64,000 nucleotides of DNA from Psychrobacter sp. AH5 (GTDB taxonomy: Bacteria; Pseudomonadota; Gammaproteobacteria; Pseudomonadales; Moraxellaceae), in NCBI RefSeq assembly GCF_040371085.1, contig NZ_JAMBMT010000001.1, forward strand, positions 1,426,001-1,490,000, read 5' to 3'. Shown piece by piece: positions 40,839 through 50,156 of the stretch. A model generated the notes under the pieces. That model was not told where the DNA came from. It was given only the letters and a program-made list of their open reading frames with translations, and made no database searches. Every line of letters begins with the position of its first letter. Positions within the stretch are counted from its first letter, which is position 1. Made by a program: the position numbers and the translations under genes.

Positions 40839-42683
40839 TTAACGCCGTAAATAGCTATCTACCTTGGCCTCAGCTTCTTTATCCACCCACCAGTAATCTA
40901 TCCCTACAGCATTGGTCGGCAAAGTTGCGTGACGATATTGGTTCCAATAAGCGACATTAGTGCCCGATTTACCATATAAAGGTACTAAATAATGTCCGGC
41001 TCGCAGCAAACGATCGAGCACCTTAGTATAAAGGATAATCTCCTCCCGGCTCTCAGCGTCGCCAAGCGCTTCTACTACTTTATCGATAGCAGGATTTTTT
41101 ATGCCGATAGTGTTGTGATTACCTGGCTCATCTGCCGCCGTACTACCCCAAAACGCCGCTTGCTCAGCACCAGGTGATAGACTTTGTGCAAACACATCAG
41201 TGGTCATATCATAGTCATAACTACGGGTACGCTCATAATATTGCGGGCCGTCCACTTGCCGTAGATTGGCGGTAAATCCTAAGCGCTCTATATTACGAAT
41301 ATAAGGCAATAGCACTCGGCTCAAGCTATCACCGGTCATCAAAATCTCAATTTGGGCAAGCTGACCATTCGGCTGATAAAGCTTCATATCCTGATAATAA
41401 AACCCAGCATCCAGTAACAGCTGACGAGCTTTGAGTAAACTATCACGATTAAAACCGCTGCCATCGCTTTTGGGTAATTGCCATTCGCTCAATACGCCTT
41501 GACGCTGCCTAGGCTCAAGCTCCTTGAGTAACGGCGTCAATACTTGCATCTCCAAAGTTGAAGGCGTGCCGTTAGCGGCCAACTCCGATCCATGAAAAAA
41601 ACTCTGCAAGCGCTCATACTGACCATGAAATAAGGTCTTATTCATCCATTCAAAATCATACGCTAAGCTAAGCGCTTGACGCACCCGAATATCTTGAAAC
41701 AAAGGCTTGCGCAGATTCATAATCAATCCCTGCATCGGTACAGGATTTTGACTGCTTATCGATTCTTTTACTATCATGCCCGCTTTGATCGCCGGAAAAT
41801 TATAGCCCGTTGCCCAGTTAGAGGCTTTATTTTCAGGCCGGAAGCGATATTGTCCCGACTTAAAGCCTTCAAAGGCAATCTCATCGCTTTGATAATAGAC
41901 AAACTTGATTATATCAAAGTTATAGCGACCGCGATTGACCGCTAGATTACGCCCCCAATAATTGGGGTCACGCACGTAGCTGACTGAACGCCCAGCATCG
42001 ACACGGCCTAGCTTATAAGGGCCACTGCCCATCAATGGCGTCAAAGTTATTTTTTCAAAATCGGCATCAACCGAGGATTTGGCAAAGATAGGAAACTGTC
42101 CTACCGTCAATAAGATCTCTTTGTTATCGCCGGATTTAAATATAAATTTTACTTGCTGCTCATCGATAATTTGCACTTCTTTTATATCACTCAAATAGCT
42201 GCGAATATACATCGGCCCTTTGCTTAATATCGCCTCATAAGTGGCTTTGACGTCCGTACTGGTCACCGGCGTACCATCCCAAAACTTCGCTTTGGGATTG
42301 AGATGATAAATAATCCAGCTGGCATCCTCAGTATCGTAAGTCACGCCTGTCGCTAGCTGCGGATACATGGTAAAGGCCTCATTCAATGAGCCCGTCATTA
42401 GCGTATCGTACATATAATCGGTGCCAACCATCGCCACACCGGTGGTCATCCACTTATTAGCGGCATTAAAAGTGCCGCGCGCATCAAGTGACAAAGTACC
42501 ACCACTTGGCGCCTCAGGATTGGCATAAGGCATGAAGGGCGCATCGATATATTCAGCGGTGCTGTTATGATCAAGGGCTTTGGTTGAGATAATCTCAGCG
42601 TGACTGATAGAAGCTAAGCTTATTGCTACGCTCAAAGAGGTAGCGTTTAACCAGATAGCTTTTAGTAACGCTGATTTCATCAT
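40839..42683 (-). CDS. yejA: Periplasmic peptide-binding protein of the Yej transporter
   Basis: 614-aa extracellular solute-binding protein of family 5. A signal peptide ends near SLASISHAEI (about residue 29). Then comes the YejA-type opening KALDHNSTAEYIDAPFMPYANPEAPSGGTLSLDARGTFNAANKW. The hinge segment VTYDTEDASWIIYHLNPKAKFWDGTPVTSTDV is the standard SBP_bac_5 motif. FQDIRVRQALSLAYDFEWMNKTLFHGQY is also a family block. It feeds the YejBEF importer, although gloB lies between it and yejB. Length matches E. coli YejA (604). Confidence 0.95.
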   Translation of the reverse strand: MMKSALLKAIWLNATSLSVAISLASISHAEIISTKALDHNSTAEYIDAPFMPYANPEAPSGGTLSLDARGTFNAANKWMTTGVAMVGTDYMYDTLMTGSLNEAFTMYPQLATGVTYDTEDASWIIYHLNPKAKFWDGTPVTSTDVKATYEAILSKGPMYIRSYLSDIKEVQIIDEQQVKFIFKSGDNKEILLTVGQFPIFAKSSVDADFEKITLTPLMGSGPYKLGRVDAGRSVSYVRDPNYWGRNLAVNRGRYNFDIIKFVYYQSDEIAFEGFKSGQYRFRPENKASNWATGYNFPAIKAGMIVKESISSQNPVPMQGLIMNLRKPLFQDIRVRQALSLAYDFEWMNKTLFHGQYERLQSFFHGSELAANGTPSTLEMQVLTPLLKELEPRQRQGVLSEWQLPKSDGSGFNRDSLLKARQLLLDAGFYYQDMKLYQPNGQLAQIEILMTGDSLSRVLLPYIRNIERLGFTANLRQVDGPQYYERTRSYDYDMTTDVFAQSLSPGAEQAAFWGSTAADEPGNHNTIGIKNPAIDKVVEALGDAESREEIILYTKVLDRLLRAGHYLVPLYGKSGTNVAYWNQYRHATLPTNAVGIDYWWVDKEAEAKVDSYLRR

Positions 42684-43021
42684 AACTTATCGGTCGCAGT
42701 AACTATTAATATTGAATGCAGGTAACGTTGAAGGCAGGTTTTCATCAATGAAACGCTTGGGCTAAATAAATAATACAGATACTTATCATTGATAAATGAG
42801 TAATGCTAAATTTATCATACCAAACTTCGCTTTTTTAACCTAATCAATTGCACAAATGGATTTTGTCATATTTGACGATCTTATTTTTAGTAAGCTCGTT
42901 TTTTATACTAATTAATTCTGCTTAATGCTGCTTAATATTATTTAGCGACTGCATAAAAAAAGACGCCGCTAATAAAGTGACGTCCTTTAAAATGAACGAG
43001 CCATCTTAATTGTTTGGCCAA
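42684..43021. other. Gene-free stretch between yejA and serC
   Basis: 338 bp holding the yejA upstream region and, near its left end on the serC side, a terminator (42954-42984). Otherwise A/T-rich with no ORF or clear promoter. Confidence 0.45.
42954..42984 (-). terminator. Intrinsic terminator of serC
   Basis: On the minus strand GACGTCAC / GCGGCGTC pair at seven of eight positions around a 7-nt loop and run straight into T7. It lies about 40 bp past the stop. Confidence 0.75.
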
Positions 43022-44140
43022 TTAAGCGTGTTTTTTTTCAAAGTCCTGCATAAAGTCAACAAGCTTTTGTACCCACGCAAGTGGCACTGCGTTATAGATA
43101 CTAGCGCGCATACCGCCAACATCGCGATGACCTTTTAGATGCAGCAAGCCCGCTTTTTCTGACTCTTCTAAAAACACTTTATCTAAATTGCTATCCGCTA
43201 GAGTAAAAGGCACGTTCATAATAGAGCGATAGTCTTTGGCGACAGGATTATTATAAAAGGCGCTATCATCGATAGTCTTATACAATAAATCAGCTTTTTG
43301 CTGATTAATCTTACCGATAGCTTCAACACCGCCCTGCTCTTCTAACCACTCAAACACCAGTCCTGCTAAATACCATGAATAAGTGGCTGGCGTATTAGAC
43401 ATCGACTCTTTTTCGGCTTGATGGGTATAGTTCATCAGCAAGGGGCACCAATCGCTAGCTTGATCTAACAAGTCTTCGCGGATAATGACAATAACTAATC
43501 CTGCAGGACCGATGTTTTTTTGTGCGCCAGCATAAATCATACCGTATTGAGAGACGTCAATAGGCTGCGATAAGATGCATGAGGACATATCGACAATGAG
43601 CGGTACATCAACTTTGGGTGGCTCAAAGATTTGTAGACCATGGATAGTCTCGTTAGCGCAGTAATGAAAATACTTAGCGTCCGCGCTGATATTCCATTCG
43701 CTCGGCGCTGGAACGTCAGTAAAATTACTATCTTTGCCACTAGCTACCACATTAATCTCACCCAAACCTAGCTTGGCATAGCGCTTAGCTTCTTTGATAG
43801 CTTTATCTGACCAAGTACCCGTAGATAAATAATCAGCGCGGCCGTTGTTCAATAGATTCAGCGGAATAGCAGAGAACTGTAAACTTGCGCCGCCTTGCAA
43901 AAACAGCACTTTATAATTATCAGGAATAGCCATTAAGGAGCGTAGTTTGGCCTCCGCTTTTTCGGTAATAGCGATATACTCTTTACTACGATGACTCACC
44001 TCCATCACTGATACGCCGCGATTTTGCCAATTGAGCATCTCGCTTTGCGCGCGCTGCAAAACTTCGGTAGGAATGGTCGCCGGACCCGCAGAAAAGTTTG
44101 GCACACGGTAGGGGGTGGTATTACCTGACATGTCTGACAT
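43022..44140 (-). CDS. serC: Phosphoserine aminotransferase
   Basis: 372-aa PLP enzyme making phosphoserine from phosphohydroxypyruvate and glutamate (serine synthesis), with a second role in pyridoxal phosphate synthesis. Features are VPNFSAGPATIPTEVLQRAQ at the start, WQNRGVSVMEVSHRSKEY, LQGGASLQFSAIPLNLL and the PLP-lysine site YGMIYAGAQKNIGPAGLVIVIIRE (about 199-222, Lys near 207). RASIYNAVPLAWVQKLVDFM closes it. Length is normal (360-375). It follows the HolD-like gene by 135 bp on the same strand. Confidence 0.97.
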   Translation of the reverse strand: MSDMSGNTTPYRVPNFSAGPATIPTEVLQRAQSEMLNWQNRGVSVMEVSHRSKEYIAITEKAEAKLRSLMAIPDNYKVLFLQGGASLQFSAIPLNLLNNGRADYLSTGTWSDKAIKEAKRYAKLGLGEINVVASGKDSNFTDVPAPSEWNISADAKYFHYCANETIHGLQIFEPPKVDVPLIVDMSSCILSQPIDVSQYGMIYAGAQKNIGPAGLVIVIIREDLLDQASDWCPLLMNYTHQAEKESMSNTPATYSWYLAGLVFEWLEEQGGVEAIGKINQQKADLLYKTIDDSAFYNNPVAKDYRSIMNVPFTLADSNLDKVFLEESEKAGLLHLKGHRDVGGMRASIYNAVPLAWVQKLVDFMQDFEKKHA

Positions 44141-44229
44141 ATTAGCAGTCCTAAATAATAAGCAATGAGATAAAAAAGGGTTGAGTTATCTAATAAAGTT
44201 GATTTGTAGGGATATTTTATAACGTAATC

Positions 44230-44289
44230 ATTAGCTAAAGAAACATTAGCTAAAGAACTATTAGCTAAAGAACCATTAGCTAGAGAGTT
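44230..44289. repeat. 15-bp tandem repeat, four copies, at the HolD-like stop codon
   Basis: Units ATTAGCTAAAGAA(A/C)(C/T) at 44230, 44245 and 44260, and a diverged fourth at 44275 that includes the stop codon and last codons of the HolD-like gene. The other units are therefore copies of that gene's end, each carrying an in-frame TAA. Confidence 0.9.
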
Positions 44290-45094
44290 GCTGCCAGAGC
44301 TGACGCTTGAGGGCACTATCAGTAAGCATTGCTTCTAAGCTTGGAGATTCAACGAAATTGGGATGCATTAAACCCTCAGGCAAGGACGTCAATACTGCTA
44401 TTTTTATATCCTCACTTTGCGCAATTCTAAAGATATAACCGGCCAGGCTAGCATTAGCAAGCTCTGCGGTATCCATACCTTCACAAATAGGAAAGGAGCT
44501 AGTCTCACACTGTAATGATAGCGCTTGAGTGATATTTTGCCACAACTTTTGCGTATCATTATTGAGCGCTTGAATATCAACGATTAACACCCAATCGCCA
44601 TAACGTCCCCCTTGCAAATCAAAAGGCGCTACTTTTTCAAAGTTAATAGGGTCTAAATGGCTCGATTCTAAACTAGTAGCGTCGCTAGTATTAACCGCTT
44701 CTTCAACTCGCTCTGATTCAACGAAACTATTTAAATCATTAAAGTTATAAGACTTATTTGCAGTCTCTGCACTAGCTATGTTGTTATCAGTATTATTTTC
44801 AACGACTGGCGCACTAGTAAAGGCGTCTTCTGCTTGGCTACTTTTCAAACTATCTTGCTGCTGAGTAGGCTGAGCAAATGCTGGCTGCTGCTCGCTAAGT
44901 GTGTCGAATGTTGACACTAGCTGCGGTGTTTCGCTATCGCCGATATCGCTAATCTTTAGCGTTGGCGTGTCCGGCCTTACCCATTGCCCAATACCCATCA
45001 TCGCCAAAATTTGTCGCTGCTGAGCTTGCCGCTGATAGGCCAAAAGCTCTAAGCACTGCTCAGTAGATAATAAAGGCGTTTGGCTATCACTCAT
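44276..45094 (-). CDS. HolD-like protein (candidate DNA polymerase III psi subunit)
   Basis: 272-aa protein with no strong family match, but two ends that resemble the 137-aa E. coli psi subunit. ILAMMGIGQWVRPDTPTLKI near residue 30 recalls the psi N-terminal LQQLGITQWSLRRPG. The C-terminal SPSLEAMLTDSALKRQLWQQL recalls SPALTDLRANPTARAALWQQI, with the same WQQ. Between them lies a long, acidic, Ser/Asn-rich, probably disordered insert (about 55-160) that would explain the length. If so it links chi and SSB to the clamp loader. This is inference from short matches. It lies just after the SRP RNA and before serC. Confidence 0.55.
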   Translation of the reverse strand: MSDSQTPLLSTEQCLELLAYQRQAQQRQILAMMGIGQWVRPDTPTLKISDIGDSETPQLVSTFDTLSEQQPAFAQPTQQQDSLKSSQAEDAFTSAPVVENNTDNNIASAETANKSYNFNDLNSFVESERVEEAVNTSDATSLESSHLDPINFEKVAPFDLQGGRYGDWVLIVDIQALNNDTQKLWQNITQALSLQCETSSFPICEGMDTAELANASLAGYIFRIAQSEDIKIAVLTSLPEGLMHPNFVESPSLEAMLTDSALKRQLWQQLSS

Positions 45095-45240
45095 TTGGGC
45101 GAATTATCCTACTCATTTAGACTCAATATCGTAGCGTTTAAGCCCGCCGTATGCAAGGCTAGCACAAAATTTTGACCAAAAAAAACCCTTGACTAATAAG
45201 GGCTAAATGGGGGGTATAACTATTTTTAAGACAAAAAAAA

Positions 45241-45349
<109 letters not shown>

Positions 45350-45357
45350 AGTTGCAA

Positions 45358-45385
45358 ATTATACTTACTTTTTCTTATTTTACAA
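45358..45385 (-). promoter_or_regulatory. ffs: Sigma-70 promoter of the SRP RNA
   Basis: Reading the minus strand: -35 TTGTAA (45385-45380), 16-bp spacer, perfect -10 TATAAT (45363-45358), then 8 nt to the RNA's first G. Position and match are as expected for a strong stable-RNA promoter. Confidence 0.85.
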
Positions 45386-45561
45386 CCCCTATCGCTGTTA
45401 TCTTTACCGCAAGCACTACTCTTAGCTTTGATTAAAGAAGAAATCAGTAACTTAGTGACAAAATGCTAATATTATTTATTATAAAATTTGCTATGTTAAT
45501 CTTGTCTAAAAATACTATTAACTTGTTTAATTTTACCGCTGACTTATTTAAAGGATTTATT

Positions 45562-46275
45562 ATGAAAAACAACTTATCGAGCAACTTAGCTTTGGTTTCT
45601 GGTAGCGCGCTTTTGCTCAGCGCTCTTATTAGCCCCGCTCATGCTGAGCCAACAGGTTATGATCAGATTACTTTTCAGACCGAAGTCAAAGAAGAGATTG
45701 CCAATGATGAGGTACGAGCGAGCCTATATAAAAAAGCGCAAGCGGGCGATGCCAAATCTCTAGCGACTACGCTAAATACTTCTATTAATAGAGCGCTGGC
45801 AATTGCCAAGCGCTATCCCACCGTTACTGTTAGTACCGGTCAGCAAAGCACTTATCCGCGTTATGATAAAAACGATAAAATTATCGGTTGGACAGGTCAG
45901 GCAAACATTGATATCAAGAGTACTGATTTTACTGCCACTAGCCAGCTTATTGCTGATTTACAAAAAACTTTAGTGATGAATAATCTAACCTTTGGCGTCT
46001 CAGAGCTCAAAAAAGACGCGCTTGAGAGAAAGCTTATGACTGAGGCTTCACGCGCTTTTCAGCAGCAAGCCAGAAACTTAACTCGCGCTTGGGACGCTCG
46101 CGGCTATCGGGTCATAAACGTCAATCTCAACACTGGCAATGACAACTACCCACGTCCTATGTACAGCAGCATGCGCACCACTAGTGCCGACGCTTCTGTC
46201 CCAAGCCAAAACTTTGAGTCTGGTAATAGTACCGTCTCTGTTACTGCCAATGGCACTATTGAGCTGTCTAAATAA
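45562..46275 (+). CDS. SIMPL-domain (DUF541) periplasmic protein
   Basis: 237-aa secreted protein. Signal peptide MKNNLSSNLALVSGSALLLSALISPAHA with an AHA cleavage site (about residue 28). The mature part matches the SIMPL/DUF541 pattern: VKEEIANDEVRASLYKKAQ, INRALAIAKRYPTVTVSTGQQSTYPRYDKNDKIIGWTGQANIDIKSTDF and LERKLMTEASRAFQQQARNLTRAWDARGYRV. The function of the family is unclear; some members affect oxidative stress or outer membrane. Start at ATG 45562 with AAGGA 6 nt ahead and a proper signal peptide; the longer frame adds 33 hydrophobic residues without a site. Confidence 0.9.
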   Translation: MKNNLSSNLALVSGSALLLSALISPAHAEPTGYDQITFQTEVKEEIANDEVRASLYKKAQAGDAKSLATTLNTSINRALAIAKRYPTVTVSTGQQSTYPRYDKNDKIIGWTGQANIDIKSTDFTATSQLIADLQKTLVMNNLTFGVSELKKDALERKLMTEASRAFQQQARNLTRAWDARGYRVINVNLNTGNDNYPRPMYSSMRTTSADASVPSQNFESGNSTVSVTANGTIELSK

Positions 46276-46356
46276 ATAACTTTGTAGTCGTAGTACCATT
46301 GATATTAGCTATAGTCAGTTGACCTTTTAATTGACTATAGCTACTACTTTTTATGG

Positions 46357-47733
46357 CTATTTTTTTGCTTGTGCTTGCCACGCGCTCATGCCGCCAAGAT
46401 AAATATCAAGGTGCTCAAAGCCTTGGCTGGCCAGCCACCCTGCTGCTATCGTTGCACGCTCGCCACTAGCGCACATCAAAGTGTAATGGCGGTTTTTGTC
46501 CAGCTCACGCCAGCGCTCATTGAGCTGACCGACATAAATATGCTCAGAGCCTTCTATAGCCGCCTCAGCACGTTCATCAGCATCGCGGACATCGAGTAAT
46601 GTCCACGTATCATCGCCGCTATCTACATTATCCTTATGTCTTTGGAGGCGATATTTGACGACATCCGTCGTTACCATCGCTATCTGCTCTACACTCTCGC
46701 CTTGCTTGGCAGCGGATACTACGCCGACATAGCCTCCTACGATATTATCTAGCGCTATTCGCACTAAATGCTCCATCGCTGTCGCTAGTTGCTGCTCATC
46801 TTCGGCTACTAGTGCTACGCGCTCGCCTTCACTGATGAACCAGCCAGCAAAGGAGGGAATCATACCGACAGGTAAACTCATCGACCCCGGCAGATGCGCT
46901 GAAGCATAAGATAATGGCTCCCGAATATCTATTAAGTGATCGACGTCGCAGTTATGCAGTTGCTCAAGCGTTAGATTGGGCGGCCGCATAATAATAGGCG
47001 CAGGCTCGCCGCCTTGCATATTTAGGCGCTCCATTAGTCTAAAATATGGCGGTTGATAATGATTTTCGCTAATCTTGTCTTCGATGAACTGCTCTCGGCT
47101 CTGGATTTGTAATCTTGGATTATTGAGCCTTTCATGACCGACGCTTGAGAACTCACGATCTGCCATACCCGAACCACAAACCGAACCGGCACCATGAGCC
47201 GGATAAATTATCGCCTGATCGCCCAAAGCTAGGATTTTTTGTAGAGAGTCATAGAGTAATCCGGCGACTTTTTCTCGCTGATCCGGATAAAAATCAGTAC
47301 GCCCCACATCACCGACAAATAGCGCGTCCCCAGTAAACACCCCAACGGCGCGCTCAGGATAAGCGCTATCATATATGGCATAAGCCAGATGATCAAAAGT
47401 ATGACCGGGCGTCTCTAATACCTTTATCTCAAGCTGACCGATAGCGAAACTATCTGCTTCACGCGCCGTTTGTGCATAGACAACAGGCTGCTCTGGATTG
47501 GGCCCATGATAGACGCTAGCGCCCGTCAGTGCTGCTAGCATTGGTGCACCAGACACCAGATCTTCATTACGATGGGTCTCGAATATATGAGTAATCCTCA
47601 GCCCTGCTGCTCGCGCTTTTTCGACATAAATATCACAGTCGCGGCGCGGATCAATCACTGCTGCTTGACCATCAGAGCCAAGTAAATATGAGAGGTGCGA
47701 GAGTCCTGAGGTTTTTATCGTCTCAAACAGCAT
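46357..47733 (-). CDS. MBL-fold hydrolase fused to two rhodanese domains (persulfide dioxygenase-like)
   Basis: 458-aa protein: an ETHE1-like metallo-beta-lactamase domain (about 1-235), then two rhodanese domains (about 250-345 and 360-458). The second has a catalytic Cys in LMCASGERATIAAGWL; the first has ALVAEDEQQ where the Cys loop would be and is likely structural. Sulfide or persulfide handling is the expected role. The metal motif reads THRNEDLVSG where ETHE1 has THxHxDHxxG, so the second His is replaced by Asn and the third by Leu. The other ligands look kept: LETPGHTFDH, TGDALFVGDVGR, YPAHGAGSVCG. Confidence 0.88.
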   Translation of the reverse strand: MLFETIKTSGLSHLSYLLGSDGQAAVIDPRRDCDIYVEKARAAGLRITHIFETHRNEDLVSGAPMLAALTGASVYHGPNPEQPVVYAQTAREADSFAIGQLEIKVLETPGHTFDHLAYAIYDSAYPERAVGVFTGDALFVGDVGRTDFYPDQREKVAGLLYDSLQKILALGDQAIIYPAHGAGSVCGSGMADREFSSVGHERLNNPRLQIQSREQFIEDKISENHYQPPYFRLMERLNMQGGEPAPIIMRPPNLTLEQLHNCDVDHLIDIREPLSYASAHLPGSMSLPVGMIPSFAGWFISEGERVALVAEDEQQLATAMEHLVRIALDNIVGGYVGVVSAAKQGESVEQIAMVTTDVVKYRLQRHKDNVDSGDDTWTLLDVRDADERAEAAIEGSEHIYVGQLNERWRELDKNRHYTLMCASGERATIAAGWLASQGFEHLDIYLGGMSAWQAQAKK

Positions 47734-47884
47734 AGCTGTCTCCTATTATCGTATTAAGCTAGAGTTATTACTATGAATTGCTTTTAACCTAGCACAGATA
47801 AAGGATTGGCATCAATATACGATAACATATATTAACAAGCTATTTTTAGGCTTATAAGCGATAAGCTAAGAGTCACTAGAGGCG

Positions 47885-49291
47885 TTAATCCTTAACTATT
47901 GCAGCGTTAGCAGAACTAATAGTAATACCAGTAAAACCAAACAGTAAGGTCAATAGTAACGATAGATAACAGAAAAAAGCATAAGGCAAATAATCAAGCA
48001 CAGGTACGCCTAATGCTTGACTAATAAAGACACCGCAGACACTCCAAGGCACTAGCGGATTGATCACCGTGCCCGCATCTTCGATGGTGCGAGACAGGTT
48101 TTTGGGATGCAAATTCAAGCGCTCAAACGTTGAGCGAAAAGTAGTCCCTGAAATGAGAATGCTTAAGTACTGCTCGCCGATAAGCACATTGATACTAAGT
48201 GCTGACATAGCAGCGGCAAATATCGCTCGTCCGGAGGAAGTCAAAGAGGATTTTATGCCTAACAATAGCGCAGGCAAAATACCCAGTGCTGTCAATAAGC
48301 CGCCAAGGCTCAGCGCTAATATCACGATCATTTGAGTAAAAAACATGCTTTGTACGCCGCCGCGCGATAGCATACCGCCCACCTCCCCTAGCTCTAACGA
48401 CTCAGCAGGAGCATAACCGCCAAACAGATAACTACCCAAGGCACCAAGGCTTGGTGAGCTATGTATATAAGTGATAATTAAGGCTGCGATGATGGTACAA
48501 ATAATAGTATAGATAGCGTTGACACGTAAAAGCGCGAGCCCGATCAACACAATAAAGGGTAATACGGCATAGTTGTGGATGAGACCACTATCAATCAGCT
48601 GACCTTGAAGCAAAGTCACTTGGTTAAGATCTGAGCCAGTGGTGCTACCAGATAAGAACCAAAATAGTACCACTGTCAATAGCCACGCTGGGACAGTGGT
48701 ATACATCATATTGCGAATGTGTGCAAACAGATCGATACCCACCACTGAGGAGGCAATCGTACAAGTATCTGATAAGGGCGACATTTTATCGCCAAAAAAC
48801 GCGCCTGATACTACCGCTCCTGCGGCAATAGCTACATTGGCATCAAAAGCATGGCTCATTCCGATGAACGCTACGCCCAAAGTGGCCGCTGTGGTCAAGC
48901 TACTGCCTAAAGCAATACCAATAATTGAGGTCAAAACAAAAGCGGATATGTAATAAAACTCCGGCGATATCAGCTCAAAACCATAATACATCAAAGTCGG
49001 TATAGCCCCTGACATCATCAAGGTCGCGACCATCAAACCAATAAAGAAAAATAGATAAATCGCGCCGATACCACTCATAACCCCTGATGCCATCTGCGCT
49101 TGCATATCATCAAAGCTTAGGCCCTTAAACAAGCCAATGGCGAGTAGCACACAAATAGCAAGTAGCAAAGATAAATGCGGCACCCAGCCAAACCCTATCA
49201 TAGTTACACCCATGACAGCGATAACGATGGCGGAGATCATAAAAGCCAGTTGCGCTGATATCTGGGTTAGAGGTTTGGTGCCATCACACAT
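47885..49291 (-). CDS. NhaC-type Na+/H+ antiporter family protein
   Basis: 468-aa membrane protein with about 12 segments. The patterns GKLM-like SGIGAIYLFFFIGLMVATLMMSGAIPTLMYYG, IGIALGSSLTTAATLGVAFIGMSHAFD and FGDKMSPLSDTCTIASSVVGIDLFAHIRNMMYTTVPAWL (about 166-206) fit the NhaC family. The charged residues in FGDKMSPLSDT are the conserved core. The second half repeats the pattern (EDAGTVINPLVPWSVCGVFISQALGV). Such proteins exchange Na+ or carry malate-lactate for H+/Na+; the ion is unknown here. It stands alone. Confidence 0.9.
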   Translation of the reverse strand: MCDGTKPLTQISAQLAFMISAIVIAVMGVTMIGFGWVPHLSLLLAICVLLAIGLFKGLSFDDMQAQMASGVMSGIGAIYLFFFIGLMVATLMMSGAIPTLMYYGFELISPEFYYISAFVLTSIIGIALGSSLTTAATLGVAFIGMSHAFDANVAIAAGAVVSGAFFGDKMSPLSDTCTIASSVVGIDLFAHIRNMMYTTVPAWLLTVVLFWFLSGSTTGSDLNQVTLLQGQLIDSGLIHNYAVLPFIVLIGLALLRVNAIYTIICTIIAALIITYIHSSPSLGALGSYLFGGYAPAESLELGEVGGMLSRGGVQSMFFTQMIVILALSLGGLLTALGILPALLLGIKSSLTSSGRAIFAAAMSALSINVLIGEQYLSILISGTTFRSTFERLNLHPKNLSRTIEDAGTVINPLVPWSVCGVFISQALGVPVLDYLPYAFFCYLSLLLTLLFGFTGITISSANAAIVKD

Positions 49292-49414
49292 CGTTAGCTA
49301 GCCAACGATAATTGGCTAAATAGTGTTTATTGAATTGGGTTTTAGGTGGACAAGTTTACTGAGTTACGGCTATTTTTGCCACCCTCATTATCTAAGAGGC
49401 TAGGGTCTGTTGAA

Positions 49415-49756
49415 TTATTTAGCTAGTAGCTGATCTGTTTTTGCCGCCATAATAAAGTCATTGCGATGCAAACCTGCAATGCTATGTGTCCACCAAGTGA
49501 CAGTAGCTTTGCCCCACTCGACCAAAATCGCAGGATGATGATCCTGTTGCTCAGCAATCTCAGTAAGCTCATTAGCAAAGCTCATAGCCGCGACAAAATT
49601 GTTAAATTTAAACTGCCGCTGTAATTGCTCGATGCCATCCACTTTTATCAATGACCATTTAGGAATTTGCAGTAACCACTCTTCTACCTCGCTAGTACAC
49701 GCGCTAAGTGCACCAGCACGGCAAGCCTGACAGTTAGCCTTTGCTAAAGTTGACAT
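49415..49756 (-). CDS. phhB: Pterin-4a-carbinolamine dehydratase
   Basis: 113-aa enzyme that regenerates tetrahydropterin used by phenylalanine hydroxylase. The opening MSTLAKANCQACRAGA and the core QQDHHPAILVEWGKATVTWWTHSIAGLHRNDFIMAAKTDQL hold the active-site HH pair and are close to Pseudomonas PhhB. I start it at ATG 49756 because AAGGAAAGG lies 3-10 nt upstream and the length then fits (115-118); the frame before it adds 39 residues with no site. phhA is not in the window. Confidence 0.95.
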   Translation of the reverse strand: MSTLAKANCQACRAGALSACTSEVEEWLLQIPKWSLIKVDGIEQLQRQFKFNNFVAAMSFANELTEIAEQQDHHPAILVEWGKATVTWWTHSIAGLHRNDFIMAAKTDQLLAK

Positions 49757-50156
49757 GACCTTTCCTTCTGCGTTTATTAGTGTTTTAGAGCTATGAGTTC
49801 TCAGAGCTACGCTTAACTTTTCGTTTTTGTGCAACTCAATATCGATCCGCTCATTTAAGTACTGGTTTGACAATCGTGATACGCGTCACTTCTATAAATA
49901 CTCTCACTATAATATATATTATCCCTATCAAACCTTGTCGAATGAATTATAAAAAGGCTATTTTATATAAAATCGATAGTTTTGGTTTGAGCTAATATTA
50001 AATAATTCAAAAGTTAAAGAAAAAACCCTTTTTTTAAGCCAATTAAATAAAATTAGTAAAATCAAAAGGTTATGATGAAGCCAAAAAGGTAGGGTAAAAT
50101 AGGGTCTTTCGCACGCTAAGCCTTGTTGTAGCTCATTTTTTTAAGGTATACTTCTT
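49757..50156 (+). promoter_or_regulatory. CRISPR leader region
   Basis: About 400 bp, A/T-rich, between phhB and the first repeat, with no gene. Given the repeat orientation (8-nt tag CTTAGAAA at the right end), transcription runs left to right, so this is the leader side. A TTGTTG (50123-50128), 18-bp spacer and TATACT (50147-50152) lie right at the array. That would start transcription at or inside the first repeat, so the true promoter may be further up. A run of A and T tracts (about 50020-50060) is typical of I-F leaders. Confidence 0.6.

Noticed and set aside
44005..44316. 103-codon minus-strand frame with repeated NSLAN segments
   Set aside because: The repeats come from the 15-bp tandem repeat and the frame overlaps the starts of serC and the HolD-like gene.
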